Part shown: positions 43,483 through 56,152 of the stretch, in pieces
Position numbering within the stretch: position 1 is the stretch's first letter
How the letters are laid out: each line of letters starts with the position of its first letter
NCBI RefSeq assembly: GCF_036588685.1
Contig: NC_086380.1
Coordinates: forward strand, 53,159,144-53,223,143
Direction: 5' to 3'
Length of the DNA: 64,000 nucleotides
DNA from: Mytilus trossulus
Lineage: Eukaryota > Mollusca > Bivalvia > Mytilida > Mytilidae
Notes under the pieces: model-generated
What the model was told of the DNA's origin: nothing
Databases searched by the model: none
Seen by the model: only the letters and a program-made list of their open reading frames with translations
Program-made: the position numbers and the translations under genes

Positions 43483-45636
43483 ATGTATAGAAAATATGTA
43501 TCAGTGATTTTACTGCAATTATTGTGTGTGATCTTATCTATACAGTCGATTTATACAAAGAAGGAGGAGATAGAGAGACTACAGACAGAAATTGGTAAGC
43601 TCTCCCGTCAAGTTATGCTACAACAATTATTTATAGAAGAAAAAATTCGAAGTGACGGCGATTCAGGTTTGAAACAAACGAGAATTATAAACGTTGGAAC
43701 AAAACCGTACCACTTTCCGACAACGAGATCAAAACGGGGAGTTGCAGCCATTCATGATCACTCCCATATGAAACGTACAATCGGTGTCGGTGAATTTGTT
43801 GCCGTGTTAAATGGAGTTGAATTCAGAACACGACATAATGATCCTGAACTACGCATGCCAAGTACTACATCAAACAATTTCTTAGAAACTGAAGAAATAC
43901 CTTTCCCTGATGTTCCACCTGAGGTAATACAGAAACCCACTGAGGCTGAACAGGTACAAGAAATGCGCGAGTGGTTTAGGGCTTTTAATAATCAAAATTA
44001 CACAGAAAGGGACTATCGCAAATATTTCAAACCTGTTCTGTGTTATCTAGAGGGAATGTGGGTCTATGATAACTATTCTCATATGTTGGAACCATTTTTA
44101 AGTGACAGGCATCAGTTTGATGCAAGCACTTTTTATGACCTTGAAGAGAAAATAATGTTCACATCTTACGGAGGACGAAAAGACGGTCTTGAAAATTTTG
44201 GATGGCTACCAAAAACTATAATTAATATTGAAAATGGGAAATCCCCATTATACGGCCAATGGATATATAGAATTGTTTGTCATCCTTTGAAGCGTGATCT
44301 TCCATTAAACCGTTTGCGCATGGCCGATGATTTAAGCTCGAGAATGATGTTCCTACGTTCAGAAGAGGAGGAGATAAAGACTAGACGTGCCCGTTTTAAA
44401 CTAAATCAACGTGACAGTAACGTCTGGAATGAAAGATTCAATCAAAATACCGCTTTAATTGACAGCTTAATGGGTGAAATACCCGGATTAGACAACTATG
44501 GCGGTAACTTGACAGACGAAGCGTTAAATCTTCCAGCATATAGTGCTGATGGTAAAAACATGAAAAAGAAAAAGTTATTAAACAGTGCATATTATCATCG
44601 ATTTTGGGAGGAGATTCGACCTGATTACATGCGTTTATCGTTACGAAAACGAGCTTTTTCTGACAGCAATCTGTTTATGTCGATGACATCACAACCACAA
44701 GTTGGAGGAAAAAGTTTAAACTATTGCACGAAAGAGGAATCATTACAGAACAAACCTTGTAAATATTACAACCAGCGATGGTCATATGCTGTTCCATTTG
44801 AAATCATATACCTTAACCCACTTAGCAATTGGAATCCTTATAATATTACCTACAAAGGTCATTACAAGAATGACCCGGAAGCACAATACGTTACAGAGAA
44901 AGGGAAACGAAATGGCGGTAATGATATTCATACAGCATATAATGGTACAAATAGTTGGTATTTTTTCCAAACCCCACAAAGTTTTTATAGTGGAAAAGAA
45001 AGGAAAAGGGGAAACGCGGGAAACGGAGGCATCGGTGTGTTAGATCGAACCGGAAAAGTCAGATATACCAGGTCAGCAGGTATTCGGGTATTTCTTCCAG
45101 AAATTAAAGATATAGGGATCATTCGTCAGAGATACCCAATCATGCCACTCTACAGCGAAGGTAACGCCGCGTATAAAGAAATGGAATCTCTAAAAGACAT
45201 AGTTTTGGAAAATAACAAATATCTGAAAATGTTCCACAATGTACTTGAAGATGAAAGTATTGAAAAATTGAGAAAGAAACAGATCAAATTGTCTATGAAA
45301 AGTGGGATAACGCTGATAATGTCAATGGCAACCATATCCAATCCGGGTCCGCATACTCATTATATTGATTTATCAGCAGAAAACGTCAAAGCCTTAAAAT
45401 CGAATAAAAAGTTAAATGTTAGAAGCAGTGAGGATAGTGGTCATTTTCATCGTGTTAAAATTATCTACCGACCACATCTTAGTAATCCATTCGTTATGAA
45501 ACGGTGTGACAACAAAAGGAAATGTTGGGATGGACATAAAAAGCTTTACCTTGAAAACGAGGCGCAAATGCCGGAAGTCGAAGAAGCGGGAAAAGACGTA
45601 AATGAAGACGAGAGACCAGAGAGTTATAATGAATAA
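43483..45636 (+). CDS. Secreted 717-residue protein of unknown function with HxH...HxH C-terminal module
   Basis: One uninterrupted exon. Residues 1-25 (MYRKYVSVILLQLLCVILSI..) form a signal peptide, and 26-55 a short heptad-like coiled coil. A furin-type site TTRSKR/GV lies at residues 80-87, so a propeptide may be removed. HDHSH follows at 91-95. The middle holds aromatic-rich motifs (YFKPVLCYLEGMW, ENFGWLPKTIINIENG, YNQRWSYAVPFEIIYLNPLS, WYFFQTPQSFY). Residues 622-663 read GPHTHYIDLSAENVKAL then SSEDSGHFHRVKIIYRPH: two H-x-H pairs about 28 residues apart (624-626 and 654-656), each leading into a beta-strand-like segment. This resembles the paired 'GHtHtv' metal-binding repeats I know from some bacterial secreted proteins. 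The tail is acidic. I do not know its family by name. A polyadenylation-type AATAAA occurs near 45897. Confidence 0.85.
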   Translation: MYRKYVSVILLQLLCVILSIQSIYTKKEEIERLQTEIGKLSRQVMLQQLFIEEKIRSDGDSGLKQTRIINVGTKPYHFPTTRSKRGVAAIHDHSHMKRTIGVGEFVAVLNGVEFRTRHNDPELRMPSTTSNNFLETEEIPFPDVPPEVIQKPTEAEQVQEMREWFRAFNNQNYTERDYRKYFKPVLCYLEGMWVYDNYSHMLEPFLSDRHQFDASTFYDLEEKIMFTSYGGRKDGLENFGWLPKTIINIENGKSPLYGQWIYRIVCHPLKRDLPLNRLRMADDLSSRMMFLRSEEEEIKTRRARFKLNQRDSNVWNERFNQNTALIDSLMGEIPGLDNYGGNLTDEALNLPAYSADGKNMKKKKLLNSAYYHRFWEEIRPDYMRLSLRKRAFSDSNLFMSMTSQPQVGGKSLNYCTKEESLQNKPCKYYNQRWSYAVPFEIIYLNPLSNWNPYNITYKGHYKNDPEAQYVTEKGKRNGGNDIHTAYNGTNSWYFFQTPQSFYSGKERKRGNAGNGGIGVLDRTGKVRYTRSAGIRVFLPEIKDIGIIRQRYPIMPLYSEGNAAYKEMESLKDIVLENNKYLKMFHNVLEDESIEKLRKKQIKLSMKSGITLIMSMATISNPGPHTHYIDLSAENVKALKSNKKLNVRSSEDSGHFHRVKIIYRPHLSNPFVMKRCDNKRKCWDGHKKLYLENEAQMPEVEEAGKDVNEDERPESYNE

Positions 45637-47285
45637 ATTTTACACTAATATTTTTCTGGATCTGAACACTAAAAAATTGCTCTACAGAATATTTGATTAA
45701 GATGGCATTTATATGTATGTTGCAATTTGTTATACCAGCTTATTATGGGGATAAATCATTTTGACTGTGGCACTTGTAGTTTTAATGTAATTTTTTGTAA
45801 ACGTGCATAGCTCAGTGCATGCGAACAAGCTTTCGGCAAATTCGATAACGGGAGGACAATACTTTAATCGCAATACACTTCTGCAGATTATGATAAAATA
45901 AAAGTTAATGTATATAACAAAAATTTGCAAACACTGTGAATATACCATTGAAGTATATAAACATTTCAACTGAATCCTGAAAATTTGATGTTTTATGAGA
46001 CTAAAATAAGTCTCTGTATAAGAGGGCCAAATGAAGCTTGTGTGTTATTCTTAAGAAAGGTATACGAATCAAACCTTCTTATAAGTTGCATGCTGGGTTT
46101 CACTTCACTTCATCTACCATGAATTGAATATGAAGGCATCCAAGCAAGAAACAACATATAAACATATGACAAATACAATAAATTCTTTCAAATTACAAAG
46201 CAAACTCATCGATTAAATCAATATTGCTATTGGTTTGTGCAATTTGCATTAGACATCTGGTTTGTAGAAACTGGAATTTGCAAAAGGGTCATGAAAATAT
46301 TATGTGTATTCCAAGGTAATAAATAAAATAGCCTACTTTAAAATGTATATTCAAATAGTAGCTGGACATATACCCTTTAATATTCACAATTATCCAGCAT
46401 TGATTTCAACTAACTTGTGCAAGAATGTACACACAATTACATATTGTTGATAAAGTTAGTTTAAAATCATCATTATCGTCTTATATTTGCAGTCAATTGT
46501 TTCAGATCAAAAGCAAACAAAAATTCGTTAAAAATCTTTTGGCGACCACCGATCTGAGGTTCACATATTGCTTTTCTTTTTTTTCAAATTCTTTTTTATT
46601 CCATGGATGTGTGATGAATAGTGAATTCGTCGATAAGTTTAGCAGTTATGGATGCTACAAAAATATAAGCATGTGGAACATGTTACTCTAATGTTGATAG
46701 GTAAAAAGTCATTACGTCTCTACTTTATACATTGGTTACATTGTATTAGTTTCCCTGATTCCAAACCTTTACTTTAGCAGGTATTTTTTTTAGGGTGGTA
46801 CAAAACACTTCGACTAAAATTAATTTGTCTCGCTTACTTTTAATAAAGTTTTGACAAAATAAGTACCTTGACCCTTTGACAAAATATTTGTAAATTTGAC
46901 AATTGTGCGTTTCAGAAATCTTCTGTATAAAAATTGAAAATACTAACAGTTAAATAAATTCAAAATGATTCTCTAAATTTTAATATTCATAGGTTATTGT
47001 GAACTGAGTCCATATTTGCATGTTTTAGGTTTGATATTCTATTTTTCTATAAACATCGATTCTCTTTGATATTTTTATCAAAAAACGAAATTTTCAATAA
47101 AAGTTTGAACGTGCGTAAATGTGTGGGTGAAAAATAAAGAAATAAGGACAGGTTTGGGTAGGCGTTAATTTCTCAAATATTTCATTAACAACAACTCTTT
47201 ATTTTTATTCTAATACAAGTTTTATCGTTGTTTATGAAATATGTTAACAAATTGGCTGGTAAACAATAAGAAAATAGAAAAACAA
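45637..47285. other. 3' flank and intergenic stretch
   Basis: AT-rich; no further gene or clear repeat found. Open frames at 45730 and 46425 show no domain. Confidence 0.45.
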
Positions 47286-47289
47286 CATA

Positions 47290-48500
47290 TGATAGAGATA
47301 AGAAGATGTGGTATGAGTGCCAATAAGACAACTCTCCATCCAAATAACAATTTATAATAGTAAACTATTATAGGTCAATGTACGGTCTTCAACACGGAGC
47401 CTTGCCTCACACCGAACAAGAAGCTATAAAGGGCCCCACTATTACTAGTGGTAAACCATTCAAACGGGAAAACCAACGTTCTAATCAATAAAAAAAACGA
47501 AAAACGAGAAACACGCATAAACAAATGAAACTGCGAGCTACTGCTTACTGATGATATCCCCGCCGTAAGTGAATAATTTTTATAGTGTACAAATATGCAA
47601 GTCTTGTGTTATCGGGGCATTTTATAGCTGACTATGCGGTATGGGCTTTGCTCATTGTTGATGGCCGTACGGTGACCTATAGTTGTCAATGTTTGTGTCA
47701 TTTTGGTCTTTTGTGGATAGTTGTCTCATTGGCAATCATACCACATCTTCTTTTTTATAAGTGTTCGGTAAACAGGAAGTGATGAATCTGAAAACAAATC
47801 AAACGGTATAGCTGACTTGTGTAAATCATAAAACCAAATTTAAGAAATCCTTGTATTGTAGTTCCTGAGAAAAATGAAAAAAAATAACTTGGCTATCATG
47901 TGCAAAATCATACAAGTGTTTGGTAAACAGGGAGTTGCTAAGTGATGAATCTGAAAACGTATTGACCATCATAGCAGAGTAATAAAAACCCTGAAACCAA
48001 ATTTCAGAAAACCTGAATTGTTGTTCCTGAGAAATATGTAACAAAAATTTTCAACTTGGCTTTCATCAGACAGACGGACAGACAGAGGTAAAACAGTATA
48101 TCCCCCTTTTTCAAGGCGGGGGTATAACATGTATAATTACATAAACAAACCACAACTACTGTACATCAAATTCCTGACTCAGGGCAGGTGCAAACATTTG
48201 CAGCGGGGTTAAACATTTAATGGTACCAAACCATCTCCCTTTTTCTGAAACAATAGTATAACATCACAACATAGAAAAACACACAATGAAATATCAATTG
48301 AAAGGCTCAACTCAATAAAAAAACGTAAATTAACAACACATGAACGAATAAATTTGCGATTTGAATGCAAATGAAGTTAATAAAATATAAGGGACAAACA
48401 TTTAAGACCAAAAAGCAAACAAACAAGTCCAAACAAAGCCATGACAAGACACCACCGGGAAATATATAAAAATCCTCAGAAATTGATCACTTTTGAAAAA
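47290..48500 (+). repeat. Interspersed repeat R1b split by other repeats
   Basis: The left half 47290-47525 (AGAAGATGTGGTATGAGTGCC, CCATCCAAATAACAATTTAT, CACACCGAACAAGAAGCTAT) and right half 48127-48500 (AACTACTGTACATCAAATTCC, GGTGCAAACATTTGCAGCGG, CAATTGAAAGGCTCAACTC) look like one element. Between them are a reverse R1 copy (47590-47760), a ~158-bp tandem duplication on GTAAACAGG.AGT..GTGATGAATCTGAAAAC (about 47765-48045) and a GACAGACGGACAGACAG..AAGGCGGGGGTATAA repeat end (48065-48128). Confidence 0.65.
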
Positions 48501-48769
48501 AAAACGGTTTCTCATAATATATTCATATTAATATATATGAATCCATATTAATATGTCTGATTTGCACTCCAGATTTTCTGAGAAAGAAACAAGTATTTTA
48601 TCATAAAATATGCATTCCAGTTTATTCGTAACTTATTTGTGCTTTGTACAAAATGACTAGCTGTTACTACTCAGGTTGTTTTCTTCGTTATTTAAAGCAA
48701 TGACATAGTAAAAAATATTTTTCTGGTACTGTACTTCAAATCAATATTAACAGTATGTGTTACCCAAAT

Positions 48770-49105
48770 TTTTGACAATCTTAGGGGAGGGTGGGGATCC
48801 CGCTAAAATGTTAAACCCCGCCACATTATTTATGTATGTGCCTGTCCCAAGTCAGGAGCCTGTAATTCAGTGGTTGTCGTTTGTTAATGTGTTACATATT
48901 TGTTTTTTTATATAAATAAGGCCGTTAGTTTTCTCGTTTGAATTGTTTTACATTGTCTCATCGTGGCTGATTATGCGGTATGGGCATTGTTTATTGTTGA
49001 AGGCCGTACAGTGGCCTATAGTTGTTAATGTCTGTGTCATTTTTTGATTCTTGTGAACAGTTGTCTCATTGGCAATCATACCACATCTTCTTTCTTATAA
49101 GAAGA
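48770..49105 (-). repeat. Interspersed repeat R1, reverse
   Basis: GGGATCCCGCTAAAATGTTAAACCCCGCCACATTA, AGGAGCCTGTAATTCAGTGG, then AAGGCCGTTAGTTTTCTCG and TTGTCTCATTGGCAATCATACCACATCTTC. It is directly followed at 49100-49140 by the start of an R1 copy in the opposite direction, making a local inverted pair. Confidence 0.75.
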
Positions 49106-49489
49106 TATGGTATGAGTGCCAATGAGACAACTGTCAATCCAAGTATTTCTGTTTGTTTTGCCCACAATATTGTCAATATTATGGAATTCTATGAGACTGT
49201 CATACCAGTGATATGATCAGATAGCTTTAACTCAGATTTACTGTGCGTATTGTTGTGTTTTTTTGTTTCATTGGTATACGATACGGTTGAGATCCCAGAA
49301 CACACGTTTTATCCCTCTGCATATTTGTACCTGACCCAAATCAGAAGTTTTTTTGCCTTTGCTAGTCTTGTATGCTTTAAAATATATACTATTTATATGT
49401 TTTGGAGTTTAGCATGACGCCCAATGTCACTGATGAACTGGTACACTTTTCTATGTAGAGGTCTGCTAAGGACCACCTCTGGTTCCGGG

Positions 49490-49575
49490 ATTTTCTCTCT
49501 TCGTTGAAGACCCATTGATGGCAGAAGACTGTTCGCTGCTCTTTGGTTGGGTTGTTGTCTCTTTGGCACATTTTA
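49490..49575 (+). repeat. Interspersed repeat R2
   Basis: TTCGTTGAAGACCCATTGATGG, GTTCGCTGCTCTTTGGTTGGGTTGTTG, same family as 5450-5585. Confidence 0.7.
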
Positions 49576-50119
49576 ACACCAGGTTTTATTCGCCGCTTCT
49601 ACATAAGGCCATGACCAACGTTGTTTTCTTTTAGGTTGTTTTCCTCCGACTAGTAGTAAAACCCTCGCAAAAGTGGGGCATCCGTTCGCTGTGCGGGATG
49701 TACAAATGTTTAGATACGTCCGGTAAGTTATATCAAATGCCACGTGTAAAGATTGTCCGTAAGTGACCTGTTGCAAAGGTAAGTTTCTATCCCTATCAAA
49801 TATACCCTCATTTATCGTGACAGTCTAAATTTTTCCCGACCTTAACCCCTGACGCCTCATTTACAAAACCTACCTTTTGTATCTATTTTCAAGATGTTCT
49901 CGTTCTAAATATGCATGAAGTATTTGCCACTGAACGTTTCGCAACCATCAATGAGTCTGTTCGCTTGATGTGTTTGAGGTTTTGATTTTTATCAATCGAA
50001 AAATCCTGTTTGAATTGGAAGGTTTTCTATGAAATTTAGCTGACAACACAATCTTGTAAAATGGCATTGCTTTTTCAACTGATTTTTATAGTTTGTTCTT
50101 ATGTTGTACTGTTATACCA

Positions 50120-50470
50120 CTGTCCCAGGTTAGGGGGCGGGTTGGGATCCCGCTAACATTTTTAACCCGACACATTATTTTTGTGTGTGTCTGTCCCAAC
50201 TCAGAAGCCTGCAATTCAGTTGTTGTCGTTTGTTTATGTGTTGCATATTTGTTTTTCGTTCATTTTTTACATAAATAAGGCCGTTAGTTTTCTCGTTTGA
50301 ATAGTTTTACATTGTCTTATCGGAGCCTTTTATAGCTGACTATGCGGTATGGGCTTTGCTCATTTTTGAAGGCCGTAAAGTTACCTATAGTTGTTGATGT
50401 TTGTGTCATTTTTGGTCTTTTGTGGATAGTTGTCTCATTGGCAATAATACCACATCTTCTTTTTTATATC
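50120..50470 (-). repeat. Interspersed repeat R1, reverse
   Basis: Closely similar to 48770-49105: GTTGGGATCCCGCTAACA, CTGTCCCAACTCAGAAGCCTG, AAATAAGGCCGTTAGTTTTC, CATTGGCAATAATACCACATC. Confidence 0.75.
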
Positions 50471-50929
50471 TACTTTTAAATATTGTTCATTTATAATATA
50501 GAATATGTCTTTATATCTTTTTCGCCTCATCATAATCTGCAATTGTATATTATCACTTGGCTAAAATTGAAAGTTCAAGATTTCAAAGACGACCCTGACT
50601 GGTGACCTTAACGGGAAATACTTTTATAATCAAACACTTTCGGAAAACTTCCTAACCGTAACATACATATAATGTATATGCAAATTTACCCGCTACATAA
50701 ATAGTTTAATCACGCTACAGTGAGTTGAAAACAGATATTCAGAATACATTAATATGCAATAAAAATTTAAATGTTTACAAAAATCACGATATTTTTATTT
50801 TAAACTGAAAGCGTAAAGGTAAGTAGTCATTGCATTTTGTTATTATTATCATAATTGACTTAGTTTAAACATATTTGTTTATAGTGGATTGGGAAACAAG
50901 TTTTACAACTTATATTAATCCCTTTCCAC

Positions 50930-51395
50930 TTTGCGGGTGCGAGTGCTGCCTTGTAGCGGCATTAGCCTACTCTTTTAAATTGACTTGGATGGAAAGTTTG
51001 TCTCATTGACATTCATATCATACCTTCTTACTTATATATTTTTTTAATATTTTCTAATATTATACGAAATCACAAATGAATAAGTCATGGTGACTGGCAG
51101 CAAACATAACAGGAATACATGTATGTCGTGTTACCTTCAAACTAGTTTAAACCGGCCACATTTTGAATATGCCTGTCCAATGTCAAAAGCCTGTAATGCA
51201 GTGGCAATTATTTGTTGCTGTATATTATACTTGCATTTTCTTTTATTATTGTGAAAGAAATAAGGCGTTTATTTCCTGTTTGACTTGTTTTACATTTGTC
51301 GTTGAAGGACGTACGTTGACCTAAAGTTGTTAGTTTCTATATCATTTGGTCTTTCATTTGCAACTTTTTCACATTTTCTTATTTTTATATCCCAC
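50930..51395. repeat. R7 tail and a decayed reverse R1
   Basis: 50965-51045 resembles TTGACTTGGATGGAAAGTTTGTCTCATTGACA (R7). 51150-51395 is a degenerate reverse R1 (CCGGCCACATTTTGAATATGCC, AAAAGCCTGTAATGCAGTGGC). Confidence 0.55.
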
Positions 51396-52589
51396 TTTAA
51401 GACAAAGATTATAAAAAATGACAACCGTATTCCATATATCTAGTTTTGTAAATGGTTGAAGCAAGTGAAAAAAATACTCATTGGTCAAGGGACATACGCT
51501 GTGAAAAATCATGATCACAGATTTAACTTGATCATACTTATACGTGCAAAAGCATCTAAAAAATAATAAAAAGCCAATAATTGAGAAACATAAATCGGGA
51601 ACATTGTATTATCATTACAGGCGATTTTTTACCAGAAATCATGAAATTAACCATCGAAGTGACGTGAGAAAGCTGTCGATGATTATACGACTCAATATAA
51701 ACACAAGTATACATTTTGTAGATAACAAACACGAGGACTGATCGTATAGTGACAATTTTTCTAAGTCTGTTTCATTCTATGTCATAAATTTTTAACTTGT
51801 ATGATTTTTAAATGAAAGTTTTTTTTTCTCTGTTGCTTGATGATTTCTAATGTCTAGCTAAGGGTCAAACTAAAAGTTGCATAAAACGGATTGAACTACG
51901 TTTATAAAAACAATATTGACTTGGAAGCCATAAATACTTGAGCCATATTTTGAGCTTATTTTCACAAAATTTAACTTTACTGGCCAATTATATCGGAATA
52001 ATGAGTGTGCTTATATAAATGTATGATACAAAAACTTTTTTTTTTTGGTTTAAATCGTAGAGTTTGCCTTTCTAAGGAAAAGAGTATAACATTTTTATTT
52101 ATAATACATACAACTGCATTCATACACTGTTACAGTTATACGGTTGACTACAGAATAATAACATTCTTAATTTAGATCGGGTATTCCCAACGTTGGTTCC
52201 TCGACTCGCGGAAAGAGACAAATTAATAGCGCGAGACGGTTGCAAGAACAAAAACTGTGTCAAATTAGGCTATGCATAGTCATCCATGTATACGTAGGTG
52301 TACTGTTTTGTTGCTTTATTAAACTTTATTAAATAACTTTTACTTAAATTACTGTATTAAATTGTGTGGTGTCTATTACTACATTTATGTTGTGTAAATA
52401 CCCACAACTTTTTAACAGGTAAGGCTGAGGATAACAACAGTTTCACCAAATGAGGTAAAGTAACTTTATTAAACTTAGCTGCAATTCTTATTTCTTGTGA
52501 ATATTTTCTTTCAAGATTTAGGTGCTGAGAAAATGATAAGTGAGAAAGAGTCTCCGAGTATGTGTATATCTTGCTCAATAAACATATTG

Positions 52590-52685
52590 AATAACAATTG
52601 GTGGACTTCGGCTGTTGTTTGCTCTTTGGTCTGGTTGTTGTGTGTTTGACACATTCCCCATCTCCATTCTCAATTTTACGTATTA
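52590..52685 (+). repeat. Interspersed repeat R2
   Basis: TGGTGGACTTCGGCTGTTG, CTCTTTGGTCTGGTTGTTG, CACATTCCCCATCTCCATTCTCA. Confidence 0.7.
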
Positions 52686-53234
52686 AAAAACATACGATAT
52701 GGAAAAAAGTGGTGATTTAAAAAAAGAGTAAAACAGATATATCACTTGACCATTGGTAAACCCGCTGCATTTGTAATGACCTGTACTTAGTCAGGAACCT
52801 GTCGTTTAGTGGTTGTCGTTTGTCAGTCGTGTTTTATAAGACTGTTTCTTGATTTTATACAGATTAGTCCAATATTGTGCTACCTAATGCGGTACAACCA
52901 GACTTATACTAATATTTTTAATAATTTGTTATTTATTTTGCAACTTGTAAACTATTACATAAATTTTATAATTTAACTTAAATCTACTGATCAAAATTAA
53001 AAAGTGGATAGTTCATACATGTATTTCAAAATGCACGTGTATCACTGCCACATTTTATAGTCGGTAGCATCGGCAGTAGTTGTATACTACTTTTAAATGT
53101 TTGTTTCTATTATACCATTGATGCAATATCCATATATTTATTGTTATACACATTAAATAGAGTCTATTCAATTATAAATTAGACCTTTTTTATAGACACT
53201 TTTGGCTGGTTGAATACTTGTTTGAAATTGTATA

Positions 53235-53432
53235 TAAAAAGAAGATGTGGTATGATTGCCAATGAGACAACTGCCAAAAAGAGACACAGACATTAACAAC
53301 TAAAGGTCACCGTACGGCCTTCAACAATGAGCAAACCCTATACCGCATAGTCAGCTATAAAAGGCTCCGAAAAAATCAATGTAAAACAATTCAAACAAAA
53401 AAACTAACGGCCTTATTTATATAAAAAAAAAA
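53235..53432 (+). repeat. Interspersed repeat R1
   Basis: AGAAGATGTGGTATGATTGCCAATGAGACAACTG, GGTCACCGTACGGCCTTCAACAATGAGCAAA, CAATTCAAACAAAAAAACTAACGGCC. Confidence 0.75.
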
Positions 53433-56017
53433 TTATGAAATCTACGTTGCCTTCAAGATTTTAATTGGTTATATTTGTCGTTAATTTGCTACCTCTCATT
53501 GTCGTCGTTAAGCCAACATCTACTTTAGCCAATAATAAACAATTGGAAAGAATGAACACAAAACTGTCATTTGCAAAGATCAAGTACAAAGATCGAATTA
53601 TCAATTATTCTATTTTTAGACTTTCCTATAACTTTATTTTACACATATTTGGTATAGGTACATTAACATGCATGTACGGGGCGAAGGGTACACATTAGAC
53701 TGCTAAATATTGTCTTAAAATTGAAAATAGTTTTTGTATACCATCACGTCGATTCCTTCTTGTTGAATAACGTTGAATGCAATTGTTCATTGCTACATCA
53801 AATAGACGGTGTACCGAATAGAAAAAAAAACATCTACTTATTTTATCTATTATACCAATAAACTATAAACAAATTCATTGGAAAGTACATTTCTTGTTAT
53901 TGAACAAATTAAGTATTCAAAAACATAATGAGGGAAAATATATAAATAAAAAACTGAAATGAATATAACATCATTGAGATGGGAGCGTTCTCATTGGCCC
54001 TTTTATAAATAACCTGGGATCATGTGTTCAAATATACATTATTTGAATCTTATATTATGTGCATATGTTGTTCTTATTGAGCTATAACCTTTGCATAATG
54101 AAGAAAGGCATTCCAAAGTGTTTGATAAAAGATCCCCGTCGATGAAAGGTTGCTTAACTTCAATATGTTTTATTAAGATTAATAAAAATCACCAATATAT
54201 ATATAATGTTTTTTTTGTTTGCATACTATAAAACCATAACATGTTCATTTGTATATGGGTAAATGATTTTTGTGACATAAATTATGGCAAGCCGTTGTGG
54301 AATTTATTCCCTATTTATCAATATTGATAAATTATTTATAAATGATTGTGAACACGTTTTAAAGCTTGGTAATGCAGTGGAAACATTGCCAAAATATTAT
54401 AATTTAAAGAAGGTTAAACAATAAGTTTAGAAAACAAACCGTTAAAGTATGCTTCAACGATATTTTCTTTCATAAGAAAGTACATGGCTATATAATAAAA
54501 AAAAATGGAATTGAAATTGAATTTTAAAAGGGTAAAAGATAAGTTACGATTTCTCATATGGTATGTATATGAAAGCGATCGATTCAACATCAATATCCAA
54601 CCTGTCATCCGCAGTCAGTTTGATATTCAGATATTCTCAGTCCGACTGTCAGGAGTTAGTTTGATATTAAGATCTCAGTCCGACTGTCAGTACAAGTAAT
54701 TGTAATTTCTCGTTGTCTTCGAATCTTAACCCTTTAAAAAATCAGATATTTCCAATTCAAAAGCCTCTTAGCGTTGGTTTATGTCTGTCAAGTTTGTTTG
54801 ACGTTAACTGTTTTAAATGAGGTCGCAAGGTTTTTATTATTCTTCTGATTATTTTTTCTTCTTCTTGGTCTTCTTCTTCTGCGTCTGGGATGCTTTTTTG
54901 TCTTACAACATTTTGAATGGATTTTCGGCCAATGATGTTGTACAGTAATGGGGGTTTAAAAACTATCCCTGTGTGACCGAACACTTATTCTTATAGGAGT
55001 TATCTCCATGTGTCCCCTTTTTCTTGTTATCGCTATATTTCTACAACCGTTAAAGATTTTAGCAAACTGTTTTCACCAAATTGTTCGTCTACTCTTAAGA
55101 ATGATTTGGTTGGTTTTGACTTGAGTGAACAGAAGACCATGGGGAGTTGTTTCCCTTTGAAAATTTAAGATAGGCGATTTGTTGGAAAATTTCATACGTT
55201 ATAAGTCGTAGGGCCTACAGTATTTAGGTATAAAGCCCTGGATGCATTTGAAGGAAATTGAGGTCAAGGTCATGTAATAAATTTGAAATTTTGCTTGTTA
55301 TTGTTATTCCAAAGAAACTGTGACAGTAAACGAAATGATGTGTTTCCCAAATAACTGTTTACAAAAAGCGCAACTTCAACCTATTTAAGTTGAGGAGTTT
55401 TGGTAAACCCTTATAGGAGTTTTCTCCACTTTTGTATTTGAAATCTTGGGGTCTTTTGATTTCAGATCACTGACCTTTTACCTCAAAATTGAGGTCAAGG
55501 TCAAAGGTCAATTTGACATTCTAGATTTTAAACTTTGCTAAAAATTCTTTCTGGTTCATTATAAAACAATTAAGTCTTCTGCATAAACCTATTCATCTTT
55601 TTTTATATATCAGTTTGATTTACCACATTTCATCAACACGGAGTGACATTTTTGACATCGTTTTTTAAATATCATTCTTATTATCGAGATGAAAAGACCT
55701 TCAATTGTTCTCGAGGAATTGGTTTTTAATTTTCCTTTGAAATTATTTCATATTTGTCATATCGGAGCCTACTTTGTCAGACAATAAGGTATATATTTTT
55801 TTAAATCGACAAAAGGCCGTATGCTTTTCTACATCACCTAATCCTTATTTAATGTATACTGTCAAAATTTATAACATATATAAGCTTGTTTCGAAACAGA
55901 CAATAAATAAATCAGATTATACGAAAAGTACAAAGCAAAGTAGAAAATCCCAATTATTGTCCTTTTCTTTTGTAGGAAACAGTTTTAGCCTTAAGTTGCG
56001 TTAAATTAACAGTGGAT
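53433..56017. other. Upstream region of the VWA gene
   Basis: No exon recognised. 54615-54692 contains an imperfect direct repeat (GTTTGATATTcAGATaTTCTCAGTCCGACTGTCAG / GTTTGATATTaAGATCTCAGTCCGACTGTCAG). About 54960-55560 has two paralogous blocks with 'CTTATAGGAGTT.TCTCCA', a repeat remnant. Confidence 0.45.
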
Positions 56018-56152
56018 ATGTTTCTGATATTGACGTTTCTGATTGGATTATTTACATGTTCCACTGTAACTGCAGTTGACAGTATAGATGGCGCTTTATT
56101 AGCAGCTGAACTGAGAAAAGTCAAAGAGGGGATTGGTGTAAACTATTTACAG
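56018..56152 (+). CDS. VWA/Cache (alpha2delta-type) protein, exon 1 with signal peptide
   Basis: The ATG at 56018 opens exactly 45 codons to the donor TTACAG/GTAAGAC (phase 0). MFLILTFLIGLFTCSTVTAV is a clear signal peptide, followed by LLAAELRKVKEGIGVNYLQ, an amphipathic helix of the VWA_N type. The next exon fits in phase 0 with EQFNSFPYET. The last ~35 bases of this exon, together with the donor and first intron bases, are the source of the large minisatellite immediately downstream. Confidence 0.75.

Noticed and set aside
47585-47782. 65-codon frame, plus strand
   Set aside because: Translation of a reversed R1 interspersed repeat; the same peptide type appears at other R1 copies (60025-60375 minus, 50093-50278).
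49573-49776. 67-codon frame with a KRKQRWSWPYVEA-like stretch, possibly a Harbinger nuclease N-terminus
   Set aside because: The resemblance is a dozen residues only, with no following catalytic sequence.
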